A DNA stretch of 64,000 bases, taken from NCBI GenBank assembly GCA_023269235.1, contig JAHFTW010000004.1, positions 1 to 64,000 of the forward strand, written 5' to 3'. A model generated the notes under the pieces. The model was not told the DNA's origin, made no database searches, and worked only from the letters and a program-made list of their open reading frames with translations. Each line of letters starts with the position of its first letter. Positions within the stretch are counted from its first letter, which is position 1. Shown piece by piece: positions 1-9,659 of the stretch. The stretch comes from Thermoplasmata archaeon (lineage in GTDB: Archaea > Thermoplasmatota > E2 > JACPAO01 > JAHFTW01). Both the position numbers and the translations under genes were made by a program.

Positions 1-656
1 GCCGCGGCCGGCTCCGCGGGCGCGGCAGCCTCGGCCTCCGAGGTCGGCTTTGGTTCGCGCGGCGCCCGCGGCTCGCGGGGCTGCCGAGGCCCGCGCGGCT
101 GGCGCTCCGGCCGCGGCTCGCCAGGCTGTCCCGCCTCGCCTTCGGGCCGCGGCTGGCGGGGTTGATTGCGCTGCCCCGGCTGCTTGGGCTTGCGCTGTTG
201 GTTGCTCTGCCGGCGCGGGCCTTCGCCCCAGTGGCGCACCGGGTCGGCGCGCGGCTGCGGCATGACGATCTCGGGGTCCAGGTCGGCCGCGAGGAACACC
301 TTGGTGTCCCACTTCCATTCCAGGGAGATGATGCCCGTCTCGTCCGAGACCGCCACGGTGTAGCCCTGGAACCGGATGGGGCGCCCCGTGGCCGGGATGC
401 CAAGGTAGTCGCCACCATGCGTGCCGAAGAAGTTCCAGGCGATGACGTAGCGGCCGGAGCCGCCGGTGGGCTCCAGAACGAAGGCGCCGTCGGGGAACCC
501 GGCCCAGAAGGATTCCAGAAGGGCGATCTGCGCGTCGCGGTCGAGGCCGCGGCCGTTGGCCTTGCCGACGAAGGCGGGGGAGAGGGCGGCGCGCGCGCCG
601 GCGGCGTCGCGGGCATGGACCGCCGCCACGAAAGCGGGGACCGGGCTGGGGCTCAT
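1..656 (-). CDS. SnoaL-like domain protein with Pro/Arg/Gln-rich tail (C-terminus off the window)
   Basis: The gene starts at an ATG whose complement is at 654-656 and runs off the left edge with no stop. The first 130 or so residues resemble the SnoaL-like/ester-cyclase fold: an N-terminal helix with repeated Ala-Arg, the segment FWAGFPDGAF, then GRYVIAWNFFGTHGGDYLGI and a strand ending SLEWKWDTKVF. SnoaL-like proteins are small NTF2-fold dimers with varied or no catalysis, so no substrate can be named. From about residue 145 the protein becomes low complexity, dominated by Pro, Arg, Gln and Glu with repeated PRQPRE-type units, and probably disordered. The gene is divergent from the methyltransferase at 718. 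Confidence 0.7.
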   Translation of the reverse strand, partial: MSPSPVPAFVAAVHARDAAGARAALSPAFVGKANGRGLDRDAQIALLESFWAGFPDGAFVLEPTGGSGRYVIAWNFFGTHGGDYLGIPATGRPIRFQGYTVAVSDETGIISLEWKWDTKVFLAADLDPEIVMPQPRADPVRHWGEGPRRQSNQQRKPKQPGQRNQPRQPRPEGEAGQPGEPRPERQPRGPRQPREPRAPREPKPTSEAEAAAPAEPAA

Positions 657-717
657 GGGTTCGGCGAGACACCCACAGGCCAAAGCGGTTATCTTCCGAG
701 CCGCTCAATCGAAGACG

Positions 718-1563
718 ATGGTCGAACCGCGCGAGCCCAAGGAGAAGGACGGGGACGACGAGAGGCGCAAGCCGGCCCGGAAGGCGAAGTCCCCCAAGGT
801 CGCCAAACCAGGCCCCAAAGCCGAACCGGGGCATCCCCGGTTGCCGGTGCGCCGTGAGCGCAACAGCCTGTTCTTCGACGCCTACGACGGCACGCCGCCG
901 TGGGACATCGGCCGCGCCCAGCCCGCCTTCGTCGAGCTGGCCAACATGGGGCAGATTGAAGGGTCCGTCCTCGACCTCGGCTGCGGCACCGGCGACCTGG
1001 TGCTCGAGATGGCCGAGGAGGGCCATGAGGCGTGGGGCGTGGACTTCGTGCCGCGCGCCATTGACCAGGCCAAGGTCAAGGCCCGCCTTCGTGGCATGGA
1101 GGGGGAGGCGACCTTCCTCGTCGGCGACGCCCTCGAGGTCGAGCACCTCAACCGTACTTTCGACACCGTCCTCGACTGCGGCCTCTTCCACACCTTCAGC
1201 GACCCCGAACGGGAACTGTACGAGCAACAGCTGCGCGCCGTCACCCACCCCGGAAGCCGCGTCCACATCATGGCGATGAGCGACTGGGAGGACGATTCCT
1301 GGGGCGGCCCGCGCCGCGTCACGCAGGCCGAGCTCATGGACACGTTCCGCGACGGCTGGCGCGTCGAGGACATCGTCGAGGCCCGCTTCCTGGTGCTGCC
1401 GGGCTACAATGTGCGGGCGCACGCTTGGCTCGCGAGCTTCGTGCGCGAAGCCGCCCCTGGCAGGAAAGTGGCTCGCAAGGCGGTGCCGAACAAGCCCATC
1501 AAGAAGGCCGTCAAGGCGGCGCCCGCTCCGAAGGGCGGTAAGGTCGTCGAGGCCGCGGCTTAA
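718..1563 (+). CDS. class I SAM-dependent methyltransferase
   Basis: A 281-residue protein. I chose the ATG at 718 over upstream in-frame codons because the upstream stretch overlaps the divergent gene. Residues 1-45 are Lys/Glu-rich and probably disordered. The Rossmann core follows with motif I VLDLGCGTGDLVLEMA (SAM binding), an acidic strand end (GVDFVPRAI) and a motif resembling DTVLDCGLFHTF. This arrangement resembles the methyltransferase-11/25 and thiopurine-methyltransferase-like groups, which act on small molecules, but the substrate cannot be read from sequence. The C-terminus is another Lys/Ala/Pro-rich tail. It stands alone between a divergent gene and a small zinc-ribbon gene. 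Confidence 0.85.
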   Translation: MVEPREPKEKDGDDERRKPARKAKSPKVAKPGPKAEPGHPRLPVRRERNSLFFDAYDGTPPWDIGRAQPAFVELANMGQIEGSVLDLGCGTGDLVLEMAEEGHEAWGVDFVPRAIDQAKVKARLRGMEGEATFLVGDALEVEHLNRTFDTVLDCGLFHTFSDPERELYEQQLRAVTHPGSRVHIMAMSDWEDDSWGGPRRVTQAELMDTFRDGWRVEDIVEARFLVLPGYNVRAHAWLASFVREAAPGRKVARKAVPNKPIKKAVKAAPAPKGGKVVEAAA

Positions 1564-1586
1564 TCCCCGGCCGCCGGTTCCCCGCC

Positions 1587-1841
1587 ATGGCCGACATCAG
1601 CGCCTGCATGCGGTGCGGCTCGGCCGACCTCCGGGTCCCCGGGCTGCGGGATGGGGTCCTCGTCGGCCAGGCGCAGGATTTCGGGCGCTGGAGCTGCAAC
1701 CGCTGCGGACTCACGGCGACGCCCATCCTGTTTGACGACGAGGCGGCGCGGCTCGAGTACGAGGCGGAGCGCGCCAAGGACCCGGACCGCAGTTGGCCCG
1801 CGACGGGGTGGCCGGCGTTCCACCGCCCCCGGAAACCGTGA
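1587..1841 (+). CDS. small zinc-ribbon protein, function unknown
   Basis: An 84-residue protein starting 24 bases after the methyltransferase. Two Cys pairs (CMRCGS at residues 7-12 and CNRCGL near 37-42) would form a four-Cys zinc ribbon; the rest is short, acidic and Arg-rich. There is no recognised family beyond the zinc ribbon. Codon use matches the neighbouring core genes (G or C at third positions), which supports a real gene. It could be co-transcribed with the methyltransferase. Confidence 0.6.
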   Translation: MADISACMRCGSADLRVPGLRDGVLVGQAQDFGRWSCNRCGLTATPILFDDEAARLEYEAERAKDPDRSWPATGWPAFHRPRKP

Positions 1842-1858
1842 CAGGCTGCTTCGACCTC

Positions 1859-1865
1859 TTTTATA
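1859..1865 (+). promoter_or_regulatory. TATA box for the sdhCDAB operon
   Basis: The sequence TTTTATA in an otherwise GC-rich region is centred about 32 bases before the ATG at 1894. With the usual archaeal TATA-to-start spacing of about 26 bases, transcription would begin near 1888. That leaves almost no leader and makes the upstream GTG at 1876 unlikely as the start codon. Confidence 0.6.
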
Positions 1866-1893
1866 GCCCCTTTTCGTGCGCGCCTTGAGGGGC

Positions 1894-2283
1894 ATGTACC
1901 AGCTCAAGGAAGGCCAGATCGCCTACATCCTGCACCGCGTCACCGGCGTCGCGGTCATCCTGTTCCTGTTCGTCCACCTGGTGGAGAACTTCTTCCTGCT
2001 CATGGGCCCGGCCGCCTACAACGCCGCCATCGGCATCTACGACCACTGGTGGTTCCGCCTCGGCGAGTTCGCCCTCATCGCCGCCGTCGTGTACCACTCG
2101 CTCAACGGCCTGCGCATCATCACCATCGACTTCTGGCAGCGCTCCACGAAGTACCACAAGCAGATGTGGTACGCGGTCATGGCGCTCTCCGTCGTCACGT
2201 GCGCCTTCGTGGCGTACCGGATGCTCTGGCTCTACCCGGGCTGGCCCTGGATGGCGCACGCCTCCGCTGGGGTGGCCCCATGA
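1894..2283 (+). CDS. sdhC: succinate dehydrogenase membrane subunit C (cytochrome b-type)
   Basis: A 129-residue membrane anchor. The ORF is open from a GTG at 1876, but the TATA box at 1859-1865 places the transcript start after that codon, so I prefer the ATG at 1894 (MYQLKEGQ). The N-terminus has the family pattern: the YILHRVTGVA segment followed by the first membrane helix with HLVENFFLL. A second helix carries YHSLNGLRII, where the His is the usual heme b ligand, and a third ends near residue 115. It anchors SdhAB and passes electrons to quinone. Its stop overlaps the sdhD start (ATGA). Confidence 0.88.
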   Translation: MYQLKEGQIAYILHRVTGVAVILFLFVHLVENFFLLMGPAAYNAAIGIYDHWWFRLGEFALIAAVVYHSLNGLRIITIDFWQRSTKYHKQMWYAVMALSVVTCAFVAYRMLWLYPGWPWMAHASAGVAP

Positions 2284-2669
2284 GCAGCTCCACCTACCTC
2301 GCCGGCTCCGTGAAGCCAAGCAGCAAGGGCGAGGTGCGCCTGTGGTACTTCATGCGCATCTCCGGGCTGATGCTCACCTTCCTGGTCCTCTTCCACCTGT
2401 GGCTGAATCATATCCACACCGAGGTCGGCAGCCTGAGCTACGACCTCGTCGTGAAGCGCTTCGGCTACTACCCGTTGCTGCGCGTCATCGACTTCCTGAT
2501 GCTGACGCTCGGCCTCGGCCACGGCGTCAACGGCCTCAAGCACATCATCGACGACCGCGTCCACGAACCGGGCAAGCGCGCCTTCTGGCTCAGCCTGCTT
2601 CTCGTGACCTTCACGGTCTTCCTCGCGGCCGGAACGGCCGTCCTCTTCGTCCTCCCCGGAGCCACCTAA
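2280..2669 (+). CDS. sdhD: succinate dehydrogenase membrane subunit D
   Basis: A 129-residue second membrane anchor, translationally coupled to sdhC by an ATGA overlap. Three hydrophobic helices are visible, with [11 protein letters not shown] and [15 protein letters not shown] in the first and [16 protein letters not shown] in the second. The H-x-x-N-G-L-K/R pattern matches the heme-binding helix of SdhC/SdhD proteins. The subunit forms the quinone-reducing part of complex II with SdhC. It is one base away from sdhA. Confidence 0.88.
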   Translation: MSSSTYLAGSVKPSSKGEVRLWYFMRISGLMLTFLVLFHLWLNHIHTEVGSLSYDLVVKRFGYYPLLRVIDFLMLTLGLGHGVNGLKHIIDDRVHEPGKRAFWLSLLLVTFTVFLAAGTAVLFVLPGAT

Positions 2670-2670
2670 C

Positions 2671-4425
2671 ATGGCCTACCACAAATTCGACGCCATCGTC
2701 GTCGGCGCCGGCGGCGCCGGCCTCATGGCCGCCTACGAGCTCAGCAAGAACAAGGACCTCAACGTCGCGGTCCTCACCAAGCTCTACCCGGTGCGCAGCC
2801 ACACCGGCGCGGCGCAGGGCGGCATCTCCGCGGCCCTCGGCAACGTCGGCGAGGACCACTGGGAGTGGCACGCCTACGACACCGTCAAGGGCAGCGATTT
2901 CCTGGGCGACCAGGACGCCATCGAGATCATGACGCGGGACGCGCCCGAGACCATCATCCAGCTCGAGCACATGGGCCTCCCCTTCGACCGCCTCCCCAAC
3001 GGCAAGATCAGTCAGCGCCGCTTCGGCGGCCACACGCGCGACCATGGCAAGGCCCCCGTCGAGCGCGCCTGCCACAGCGCCGACCGTACCGGGCACGCCA
3101 TGCTGCACACGATGTACCAGCAGTGCCTGAAGAACGGTGTCCGCTTCTTCAACGAGTACCAGGTCCTCGACGTCGTCGAGGCGAAGGACGCGAAGGGCAA
3201 GAAGGCAATCGCGGGCGTCGTCGCCTACCAGATGGAGACCGGTGAGGTCCACACCTTCCACGCCAAGGCGACGATGTTCGCCGCCGGCGGCTACGGCCGC
3301 GCCTGGAAGGTCACCTCGAACGCGCACGCCCTCACGGGCGACGCGGTCGCCATCAGCATGCGCCACGGCATCCCCATCCAAGACGCCGAGTTCTACCAGT
3401 TCCACCCCACCGGCCTGTGGCGCATCGGCGTCCTGCTGTCGGAGGCCGTCCGCGGCGAAGGCGGCATCCTGCGCAACTCCTTGGGCGAGCGGTTCATGGA
3501 GAAGTACGCGCCCACCATGAAGGACCTCGCCAGCCGCGACGTCGTCAGCCGCGCCATCTACACCGAGATCCGCGAAGGCCGCGGCATCGGCCCGAAGGGC
3601 GACCAGTACGTCGTCTGCGACGTCACGCACCTGGACCCCGAGGTCATCGACAAGAAGCTCCCCGAGGTCACCGGCTTCGCCCGCACCTACCTCGGCATCG
3701 AGCCCAAGACCGAGCCCATCCCCGTCGCGCCCACCGCGCACTACGCCATGGGCGGCATCCCGACCAACGTGGACGCCGAGGTCGTGGCCGACAACAGGGG
3801 CACCACGGTCACCGGATTCTTCGCGGCCGGCGAATGCGCGTGCGTCTCCGTGCACGGCGCCAACCGCCTTGGCACCAACTCGCTGCTCGACCTGGTCGTC
3901 TTCGGACGCCGCGGCGGACGCCGCATGGCCGAGTTCTGCGCCAAGGCCGACCACCTCAGTCTCCCCGTCGGCCCGCAGGCCGCCGCCGAGGCGCAAATTA
4001 AGGCGCTCCTGAACGGCTCCGGCAAGGAATCCGTTTTCAAGCTGCGCGAGGAGATGCAGGTCGCGATGATGGACCTGTGCGGCGTGTACCGCACCGAGGA
4101 GTCGCTCACCAAGTGCCGCACCATCATCCAGGCCCTGCGCCGCCGCGTCAAGGACATCGCGGTCTCCGACAAGGGCAAGCTGTTCAACACCGAGCTTCTC
4201 GAGGCCCTGGAACTGGGCTACCTGCTCGACATCAGCCTCGCCGTCGTCGAGTCCGCGCTGGCCCGCAAGGAATCCCGCGGCGGCCACGCGCGCGACGACT
4301 TCCCCAAGCGCAACGACCAGGCGTGGCTCAAGCACACGCTCGCCACCATCACCGGCGACGCCATCGCGCTCGACTACAAGCCCGTCACCATCACCCGCTA
4401 CCAACCCGTGGAGCGTGTCTACTGA
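2671..4425 (+). CDS. sdhA: succinate dehydrogenase flavoprotein subunit
   Basis: A 584-residue catalytic subunit that oxidises succinate to fumarate with covalent FAD. Residues 8-20 hold the FAD-binding [10 protein letters not shown] motif. [17 protein letters not shown] (around residue 45) has the His of the histidyl-FAD linkage. FHPTGLW and the segment [20 protein letters not shown] are typical of the fumarate reductase/SDH family, and [17 protein letters not shown] belongs to the capping domain. The length is normal. It lies within sdhCDAB and its TGA overlaps the sdhB ATG by one base. Confidence 0.96.
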   Translation: MAYHKFDAIVVGAGGAGLMAAYELSKNKDLNVAVLTKLYPVRSHTGAAQGGISAALGNVGEDHWEWHAYDTVKGSDFLGDQDAIEIMTRDAPETIIQLEHMGLPFDRLPNGKISQRRFGGHTRDHGKAPVERACHSADRTGHAMLHTMYQQCLKNGVRFFNEYQVLDVVEAKDAKGKKAIAGVVAYQMETGEVHTFHAKATMFAAGGYGRAWKVTSNAHALTGDAVAISMRHGIPIQDAEFYQFHPTGLWRIGVLLSEAVRGEGGILRNSLGERFMEKYAPTMKDLASRDVVSRAIYTEIREGRGIGPKGDQYVVCDVTHLDPEVIDKKLPEVTGFARTYLGIEPKTEPIPVAPTAHYAMGGIPTNVDAEVVADNRGTTVTGFFAAGECACVSVHGANRLGTNSLLDLVVFGRRGGRRMAEFCAKADHLSLPVGPQAAAEAQIKALLNGSGKESVFKLREEMQVAMMDLCGVYRTEESLTKCRTIIQALRRRVKDIAVSDKGKLFNTELLEALELGYLLDISLAVVESALARKESRGGHARDDFPKRNDQAWLKHTLATITGDAIALDYKPVTITRYQPVERVY

Positions 4426-5198
4426 TGAACACCGAAACCATCCACCAGACCGTCACGCTGCGCGTCGCGCGCCACAACCCCGAGGCCGGCGAGACGAAGC
4501 CGCACTGGGAGACCTACACGCTGACGGAGGTCAACCCGATGGACCGCGTCCTCGACCTTCTCTTGCGCGTCAAGGGCGAACAGTCGGGGAGCCTTGCGTT
4601 CCGCAAGTCCTGCGCGCACGGCATCTGCGGCTCCGACGCCATGCAGATCAACGGCCGCAACCGCCTCGCCTGCAAGACCCTCGTGCGCGAGCTGGGCAAC
4701 GGTCCCATCACCGTGGAGCCCCTCAAGGGCCTCGCCGTGAAGAAGGACCTCATCGTGGACATGGATCCGTTCTTCGAGTCCTACAAGTCCGTCATGCCCT
4801 ACCAGGTCACGACGCACGAGCCCTCCGGCCGTGAGCGCCTCCAGTCGCCCGAGCAGCACGCCAAGATCGACGACCAGTCGAAGTGCATCATGTGCGCCGC
4901 GTGCACCACCTCCTGCCCCAGCTTCTGGGCGAACGACCAGTTCGTCGGCCCCGCCGCCGTCGTCCAGGCCAGCCGCTTCCTCTTCGACTCGCGTGACGAG
5001 GGCAACAAGGAGCGCCTCGAGGTCCTCAACGACTACACGGGCGTCTGGCGCTGCCGCACCGTCTTCAACTGCGTCGAGGCCTGCCCGCAGGGCATCGACA
5101 TCACCAAGCACATTGGCAACGTCAAGAAGGCCATCCTCTACGGCACGACGGACTTCGTTCCCGACGAGTCGCACGCCGGCCACGACCACCCGCACTGA
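4425..5198 (+). CDS. sdhB: succinate dehydrogenase iron-sulfur subunit
   Basis: A 257-residue electron-transfer subunit. All three clusters can be traced: the 2Fe-2S site (SCAHGICGSDAMQING then LAC), the 4Fe-4S site (CIMCAACTTSCP) and the third cluster (CRTVFNCVEACPQGID). Spacing is as in classical SdhB with a 3Fe-4S third cluster, not the archaeal Cys-rich SdhE type. It carries electrons from SdhA to the SdhCD heme/quinone site. The C-terminus is His-rich. It is the last gene of the operon. Confidence 0.95.
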   Translation: MNTETIHQTVTLRVARHNPEAGETKPHWETYTLTEVNPMDRVLDLLLRVKGEQSGSLAFRKSCAHGICGSDAMQINGRNRLACKTLVRELGNGPITVEPLKGLAVKKDLIVDMDPFFESYKSVMPYQVTTHEPSGRERLQSPEQHAKIDDQSKCIMCAACTTSCPSFWANDQFVGPAAVVQASRFLFDSRDEGNKERLEVLNDYTGVWRCRTVFNCVEACPQGIDITKHIGNVKKAILYGTTDFVPDESHAGHDHPH

Positions 5199-5256
5199 GC
5201 GTCCGTGGCCCTGCGCGGCCGATATGCTTTAGCGCACGCCCTTCGCATCGCCCGCC

Positions 5257-6105
5257 ATGGGCAAGCTCGCCAACTCCTGGGCGCTCACGAAAGCCAGCCT
5301 CGCCGTCGTCCGGAAGGACAAGGAGCTTCTCTGGCTGCCCGTCCTGAGCCTTGCCGCCACCGTCGCCTCGTTCCTCCTCGTCGTGGGCATCGGCTTCAGC
5401 GTCCCGCACCTCTACTTCACCGCGATGGACGCGCAGGGGAACGGCGGGACCTTCACGCCGATGGGCATCGCCGCCTCCGCGGTGCTCTACTTCCTGCTCG
5501 CGTTCGTCCAGGTCTTCTTCGCGGCCGCTATCCTGGCCGGCGCCCATGAGCGCCTCTCGGGCGGCGACCCCACCGTGGGCTCCTCCGTCCGTGCCGCGTG
5601 GAAGCGCCTTGGTCGTCTGCTGGCCTGGTCGTTCGTCGTCGCCACCGTGAATCTGCTCCTGCAGATGCTGCGCGAGCGCGGCGGGGCGGCCGGCAAGGTC
5701 GGTTCCGCCTTCGGCAGCCTGGCGTGGAACCTCCTGACCTTCTTCGTGCTGCCCGTCCTGCTGTTCGAAGAAGTCGGCGTCGGGGCCGCGTTCGGCCGCT
5801 CAGGGGCGCTCTTCAAGAAGACCTGGGGCGAGACCGTCCTCGGCACCGGCGGCATCGGCGCCGTCTTCGCCCTGGCGTTCTTCCTCATCGTCCTGCTGGT
5901 CATGCTGCCCATTACCTTTGTGCAGTCGCCGTTCATCGGCCTGCCCCTCGTCGGTGCCGGCATCGCGGCGCTGGCCATCCTGGTGACGCTGGGCATCGTC
6001 GTGCAGGGTGTCTACAAGGCGGCGCTCTACCGCTTCGCCACCACCGGCCAAGGGGGAGCCGGGTTCACGCCCCAACAGCTCGGCGGCGCCTTCGTCCCCA
6101 AGTGA
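5257..6105 (+). CDS. polytopic membrane protein, DUF6159-like
   Basis: A 282-residue protein with about six hydrophobic segments. The amphipathic N-terminus (MGKLANSWALTKASLAVVRKDKELLWLPVLS) followed by a helix, and the central block LLFEEVGVGAAFGRSGALFKKTWGE, match the DUF6159 group found in archaea and bacteria. That family has no established function. A CTTTAG element at about 5228 is near the right distance for a short-leader transcript starting at the ATG. It lies downstream of sdhB but probably has its own promoter. Confidence 0.7.
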   Translation: MGKLANSWALTKASLAVVRKDKELLWLPVLSLAATVASFLLVVGIGFSVPHLYFTAMDAQGNGGTFTPMGIAASAVLYFLLAFVQVFFAAAILAGAHERLSGGDPTVGSSVRAAWKRLGRLLAWSFVVATVNLLLQMLRERGGAAGKVGSAFGSLAWNLLTFFVLPVLLFEEVGVGAAFGRSGALFKKTWGETVLGTGGIGAVFALAFFLIVLLVMLPITFVQSPFIGLPLVGAGIAALAILVTLGIVVQGVYKAALYRFATTGQGGAGFTPQQLGGAFVPK

Positions 6106-6152
6106 CCGGCTCTCCCACAACGCCTTTAGCCCAACGCCGCAAGCCGCCCCCG

Positions 6153-7589
6153 ATGCGCCTTCTGGTCGCCACCCTCCTCGTCGTCGCCCTCCTCGCAGGG
6201 TGCGCCAAGCCGGCCCCATCCTCGAACTCCTCCGCCCAGGTGGAGGCCCCGCTCGTCCCCGCGGACCTGTCGGTCCTCTCCGGCAACACCACGAAAGCGC
6301 TCCCCGCAGCCTTCGGCGGCGGCTTCCACATGGCGTGGAAGGACACCGGCTTTGACGGCGCCGAGCCCAACATCGGCATCACGCCGGCGGGCAACGCCTT
6401 TATCACAGCCTTCTCCACGGTCATCCGCTCCAAGGACGTCGGGCAGACCTGGGAGGCCACCGTGGACCGCACCGTCGCCCCCACCACGCTCGACCCCATG
6501 CTCTGGGTGGACCCCGCCACGGGCCGCGTCTTCAGCAACCAGCTCAACGTCGCGTGCGCCTGGCTCTCCTGGTCCGACGACGAGGGCGACTCCTGGACCC
6601 CGAGCCCGGTCTCGTGCGGCCTGCCCGCCATCGACCACCAGAAGTTCGCGAGCGGCCCCTACTCGGCCTCCTCCCCGCTCGCCCCCGCCGCAGGAAATCC
6701 CCTGTACCCGAACCACGTCAGCTTCTGCTACAACAAGATCGGCGGCACCTTCTGCGCCGTGAGCGTGGACGGCGGCATCCACTTCGTCCTCGACAACCTC
6801 GTGGACACCGCCCCCATCGGCCCCTCCATCGCGACCGACCGCTCCTGCGGCGGCATCAACGGCCACCAGAAGTACGCCCCCGACGGCACCATCTACGTCC
6901 CCTACGGCCTGAACTGCGGCATCGCCTTCGTCGCCGTCTCCACGGACTCCGGCGTCTCCTGGACGCTGCACCGCCTCGGCTTCCCCCAGTTCGAGGCCGA
7001 CCCCTTCATCACCGTCACGAGCGACGGCACGGCCTACTACATGTGGCGCGACGACACGCAGCGCATGAAGCTCATCCGCTCGCACGACCGCTTCGCCACC
7101 TTCGACGGCCCCTTCGACATCACGCCGCCCGAGGTCACCGGCACGATGTTCGCCGGCCTCACCGCCGGCTCCCCCGGCCGCATCGCGTGGTCCTTCCTCG
7201 GCCACACCACCCCGTACACGGGCGACCCGCCCTCGGCGACCTTCGTCAACGCCACCGCGCGCTGGCACCTCTACGCCGGCATGAGCCTGGACGCCGACGC
7301 CGCCGAGCCCACCTTCGTCACCCAGCGTGTCACCCCCGCCGACGACCCCGTCCAGGTCGGCCCCATCTTCGAGGGCGGAGGCGGCGACCCGTCGCGCAAC
7401 CTGCTCGACTTCATCGACATGCACACCGGGCCCGATGGCCGCCCGTGGATCGCCTTCACCGACGGCTGCACCTCGAAGGCCTGCAAGACGCCCGACGCGA
7501 AGCCGAGCGACTCGCGTGACGCCCAGATCGCGGCGGCCTGGATGCAGTCTGGCCCGTCGCTCTTCGCGGACAAACCGCGCCTGAGCTAA
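6153..7589 (+). CDS. secreted lipoprotein with sialidase/BNR-like beta-propeller
   Basis: A 478-residue protein. The N-terminus is a signal peptide with lipobox (VVALLAGC, Cys at about residue 17), predicting a lipid-anchored extracellular protein. The body has repeated BNR/Asp-box-like turns such as RSKDVGQTWEA, WSDDEGDSWTP, VSVDGGIHF and VSTDSGVSWTL, which mark six-bladed propellers of the sialidase or sortilin type. Catalytic sialidase residues cannot be confirmed, so a glycan-binding or unknown role is equally possible. A CTTTAG element at 6124 is a candidate promoter, which would make the transcript nearly leaderless. Confidence 0.75.
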   Translation: MRLLVATLLVVALLAGCAKPAPSSNSSAQVEAPLVPADLSVLSGNTTKALPAAFGGGFHMAWKDTGFDGAEPNIGITPAGNAFITAFSTVIRSKDVGQTWEATVDRTVAPTTLDPMLWVDPATGRVFSNQLNVACAWLSWSDDEGDSWTPSPVSCGLPAIDHQKFASGPYSASSPLAPAAGNPLYPNHVSFCYNKIGGTFCAVSVDGGIHFVLDNLVDTAPIGPSIATDRSCGGINGHQKYAPDGTIYVPYGLNCGIAFVAVSTDSGVSWTLHRLGFPQFEADPFITVTSDGTAYYMWRDDTQRMKLIRSHDRFATFDGPFDITPPEVTGTMFAGLTAGSPGRIAWSFLGHTTPYTGDPPSATFVNATARWHLYAGMSLDADAAEPTFVTQRVTPADDPVQVGPIFEGGGGDPSRNLLDFIDMHTGPDGRPWIAFTDGCTSKACKTPDAKPSDSRDAQIAAAWMQSGPSLFADKPRLS

Positions 7590-7681
7590 GCCTCAGCCGA
7601 CGAGCCGCTCTTTCGGGTGGACGCCCCACCCGAGGAATCCACCGCCCGCCGCGCCGCCCGCCGTAGGTCTTGCGTCGCTTC

Positions 7682-9616
7682 CTACGAGACCGTGGCCGTG
7701 ATCTGGAGGCCGCTGCGCTCCGCGGCATCTAGCGCCAGCCCTTCCGGCGAGTCCGACTTGAAGCGCAAGCGGCCTTGGTTGCTCGCGGTGGCCTCGCCGA
7801 TGACGGCGCCCTCGGCCTCGACGCGGTACACTTGGCCCGCCTTCGCGCCGTCGACGAGCACGAAGATGTTGGTGCTGGCGCGCTTGACGCGCACGCGCGG
7901 CACGCCGGCTGCGCCTCGCGGGCCGCTGGAGCGTGGCCCTGCGTCGCGCCCGCCGTCCCAGCCGCCCTGGTAGCGGTCGTCCTCGCGGTTGGCGCGCGGC
8001 TTCTCGGCCAGCGCCTTGATGTCGAGCCGGATGCCGAGCTTGCGCTCCAGCATCTGGACGGTGCGGCCGCCTTTGCCGATGAGCATGGGGACCTCGGATT
8101 CGTCGACCATGACGGTCGCCTTGCCGCCGCGCACGGTGACCTCCATGCGCCCTTGCACGTTCTTGCGCAGGACGCGGCTCAGTTCCCGTTCGGCCAGCTG
8201 GTTCGACGGGTCCTTGGCGGCTTTCGCGTTCTCGAGCGGCATCACGACGATCTGCTCGCCGTACGTGTAGAGTTCGTAGACCGGTTTGTTCTCCAGGACG
8301 TCCTTGACGACGACGACGGGGCGGGCGAGGTCCTCCATGACCATGCCTTCGGGGACCTTGACGGTGAACTCCAGTTCCAGGACTTGGCCGATGCGGCCGG
8401 CGTCGATGAAGAGGACGGTGTCCACGACCTGGGGGATCATGCCCAGATCGACGCGGCCGATGAGGCGCTGCACGGCGTCGATGGCTCGGTTGGCGTGCGT
8501 GACGCCGAGGAGGCCGACGCCGGCGAGGCGCATGTCGCCAAAGACGCGGAAGTCCTCGGTCGTGCGGACTTCGTCGTACACGACGTTGTCGGGGCGGACA
8601 AGCAGGATGACGTCGCCGGTCCACTTCATGTCGCGGTCGAGGGCGCCGTACTGCGTGACCTCCTTGGGGACCTGCAGGTCGCGCGGCTGCTCCATCGTCT
8701 TGACGACGCGCTTGAGGCCGTGCAGATGATCCGCGACGGCGGCGGCGAAGGTGGACTTGCCCGACCCGGGCGGACCCGCGATGAACACGCCGCGGCTGTG
8801 GCCTTCAAGCCGGCTCAGGATGTCCTCGGTGAGCTCATAGTCGGCGATGTGCTTCTTCGCGATGGGGCGCACCGCGGTGAGCTCGAGGCCGTCGCTGAAC
8901 GGGGGTTGCGCGATGGTGATGCGCATGGGGCCGACCTGGAGGACGGTGCAACCGTGCTTCTCCATCTCGATGAAGGAGTTGTAGTCGCGCTTGCAGTGCT
9001 CGATGCACTCGCGCACGATGGCGCGCAGCTCGCTGTGCTGCATCTCCTTCGTGCCCTTCGCCTCGTAGACGACTTCACCGGGGCGGCCGCGCTTGACCAT
9101 CGGCACGCAGTCGGCCTTGAGATGCACCGACATCGTCATCGCGTCGAAGAACGCCCACAGCTTGAGGCCCGTCAGGTCCGGGTTCTCCTGCACGATGGGG
9201 CGGACGTAGTGGTGGCGCACGCCCTGCGCGGCGGCGGCATGGGCGCTGACGCGGTCCGAGGTGACGTAGAGCGCCTTGTGCTCGACCGCGGCGTCGCGGA
9301 TGCGGGCGTCGATGGCGCCGGACTTGGCGCGCTCGATCTCATCGGCGGAGGGGCGCACACCGACAAACTGCACGGACACCGTCCCGTCCTTGGCGAGCTT
9401 CTGCAGATTGGCGAGCTCGTCGAGGCCGGCGAACCCGGTCTCCTGGCCGCGGTTGGCCTGCGCCTCCAGCTCCGCGAGGGCGGCAAGGGGAACGAGGACC
9501 TTGGCGCCCGCGAACTGCCCGGACCGCACCAGCTCCGTGATGCGGCCATCCACGAGGACGGAGGTGTCGGGGACGAGGACTTCAGGCACGCCTCTGGGAA
9601 GGGGAGCCGTCCCCAT
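7682..9616 (-). CDS. PIN domain-ATPase-KH protein (PINA/COG1855 family)
   Basis: A 644-residue archaeal conserved ATPase. Order: PIN domain (residues 13-135, starting VPDTSVLVDGRI with its acidic residue, later VTSDRVSAH), then a VirB11/PilT-type ATPase with Walker A GPPGSGKST near residue 280, then a KH-like domain (SEVPMLIGKGGRTVQ) near 510, then a basic Gly/Arg linker and a small C-terminal domain. The Sulfolobus homologue PINA is a hexameric ATPase reported to act on Holliday junctions with Hjc. I infer a similar DNA-processing role here. It is alone on the minus strand, 44 bases from the transporter gene. Confidence 0.88.
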   Translation of the reverse strand: MGTAPLPRGVPEVLVPDTSVLVDGRITELVRSGQFAGAKVLVPLAALAELEAQANRGQETGFAGLDELANLQKLAKDGTVSVQFVGVRPSADEIERAKSGAIDARIRDAAVEHKALYVTSDRVSAHAAAAQGVRHHYVRPIVQENPDLTGLKLWAFFDAMTMSVHLKADCVPMVKRGRPGEVVYEAKGTKEMQHSELRAIVRECIEHCKRDYNSFIEMEKHGCTVLQVGPMRITIAQPPFSDGLELTAVRPIAKKHIADYELTEDILSRLEGHSRGVFIAGPPGSGKSTFAAAVADHLHGLKRVVKTMEQPRDLQVPKEVTQYGALDRDMKWTGDVILLVRPDNVVYDEVRTTEDFRVFGDMRLAGVGLLGVTHANRAIDAVQRLIGRVDLGMIPQVVDTVLFIDAGRIGQVLELEFTVKVPEGMVMEDLARPVVVVKDVLENKPVYELYTYGEQIVVMPLENAKAAKDPSNQLAERELSRVLRKNVQGRMEVTVRGGKATVMVDESEVPMLIGKGGRTVQMLERKLGIRLDIKALAEKPRANREDDRYQGGWDGGRDAGPRSSGPRGAAGVPRVRVKRASTNIFVLVDGAKAGQVYRVEAEGAVIGEATASNQGRLRFKSDSPEGLALDAAERSGLQITATVS

Positions 9617-9659
9617 AACCGTGGTGATTGTCGGTGCGCCGTTTCCAGTGGAACCGCGC

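Noticed and set aside
2611-4404. 597-codon minus-strand frame
   Set aside because: Exactly antisense to sdhA, whose flavoprotein motifs are unambiguous.
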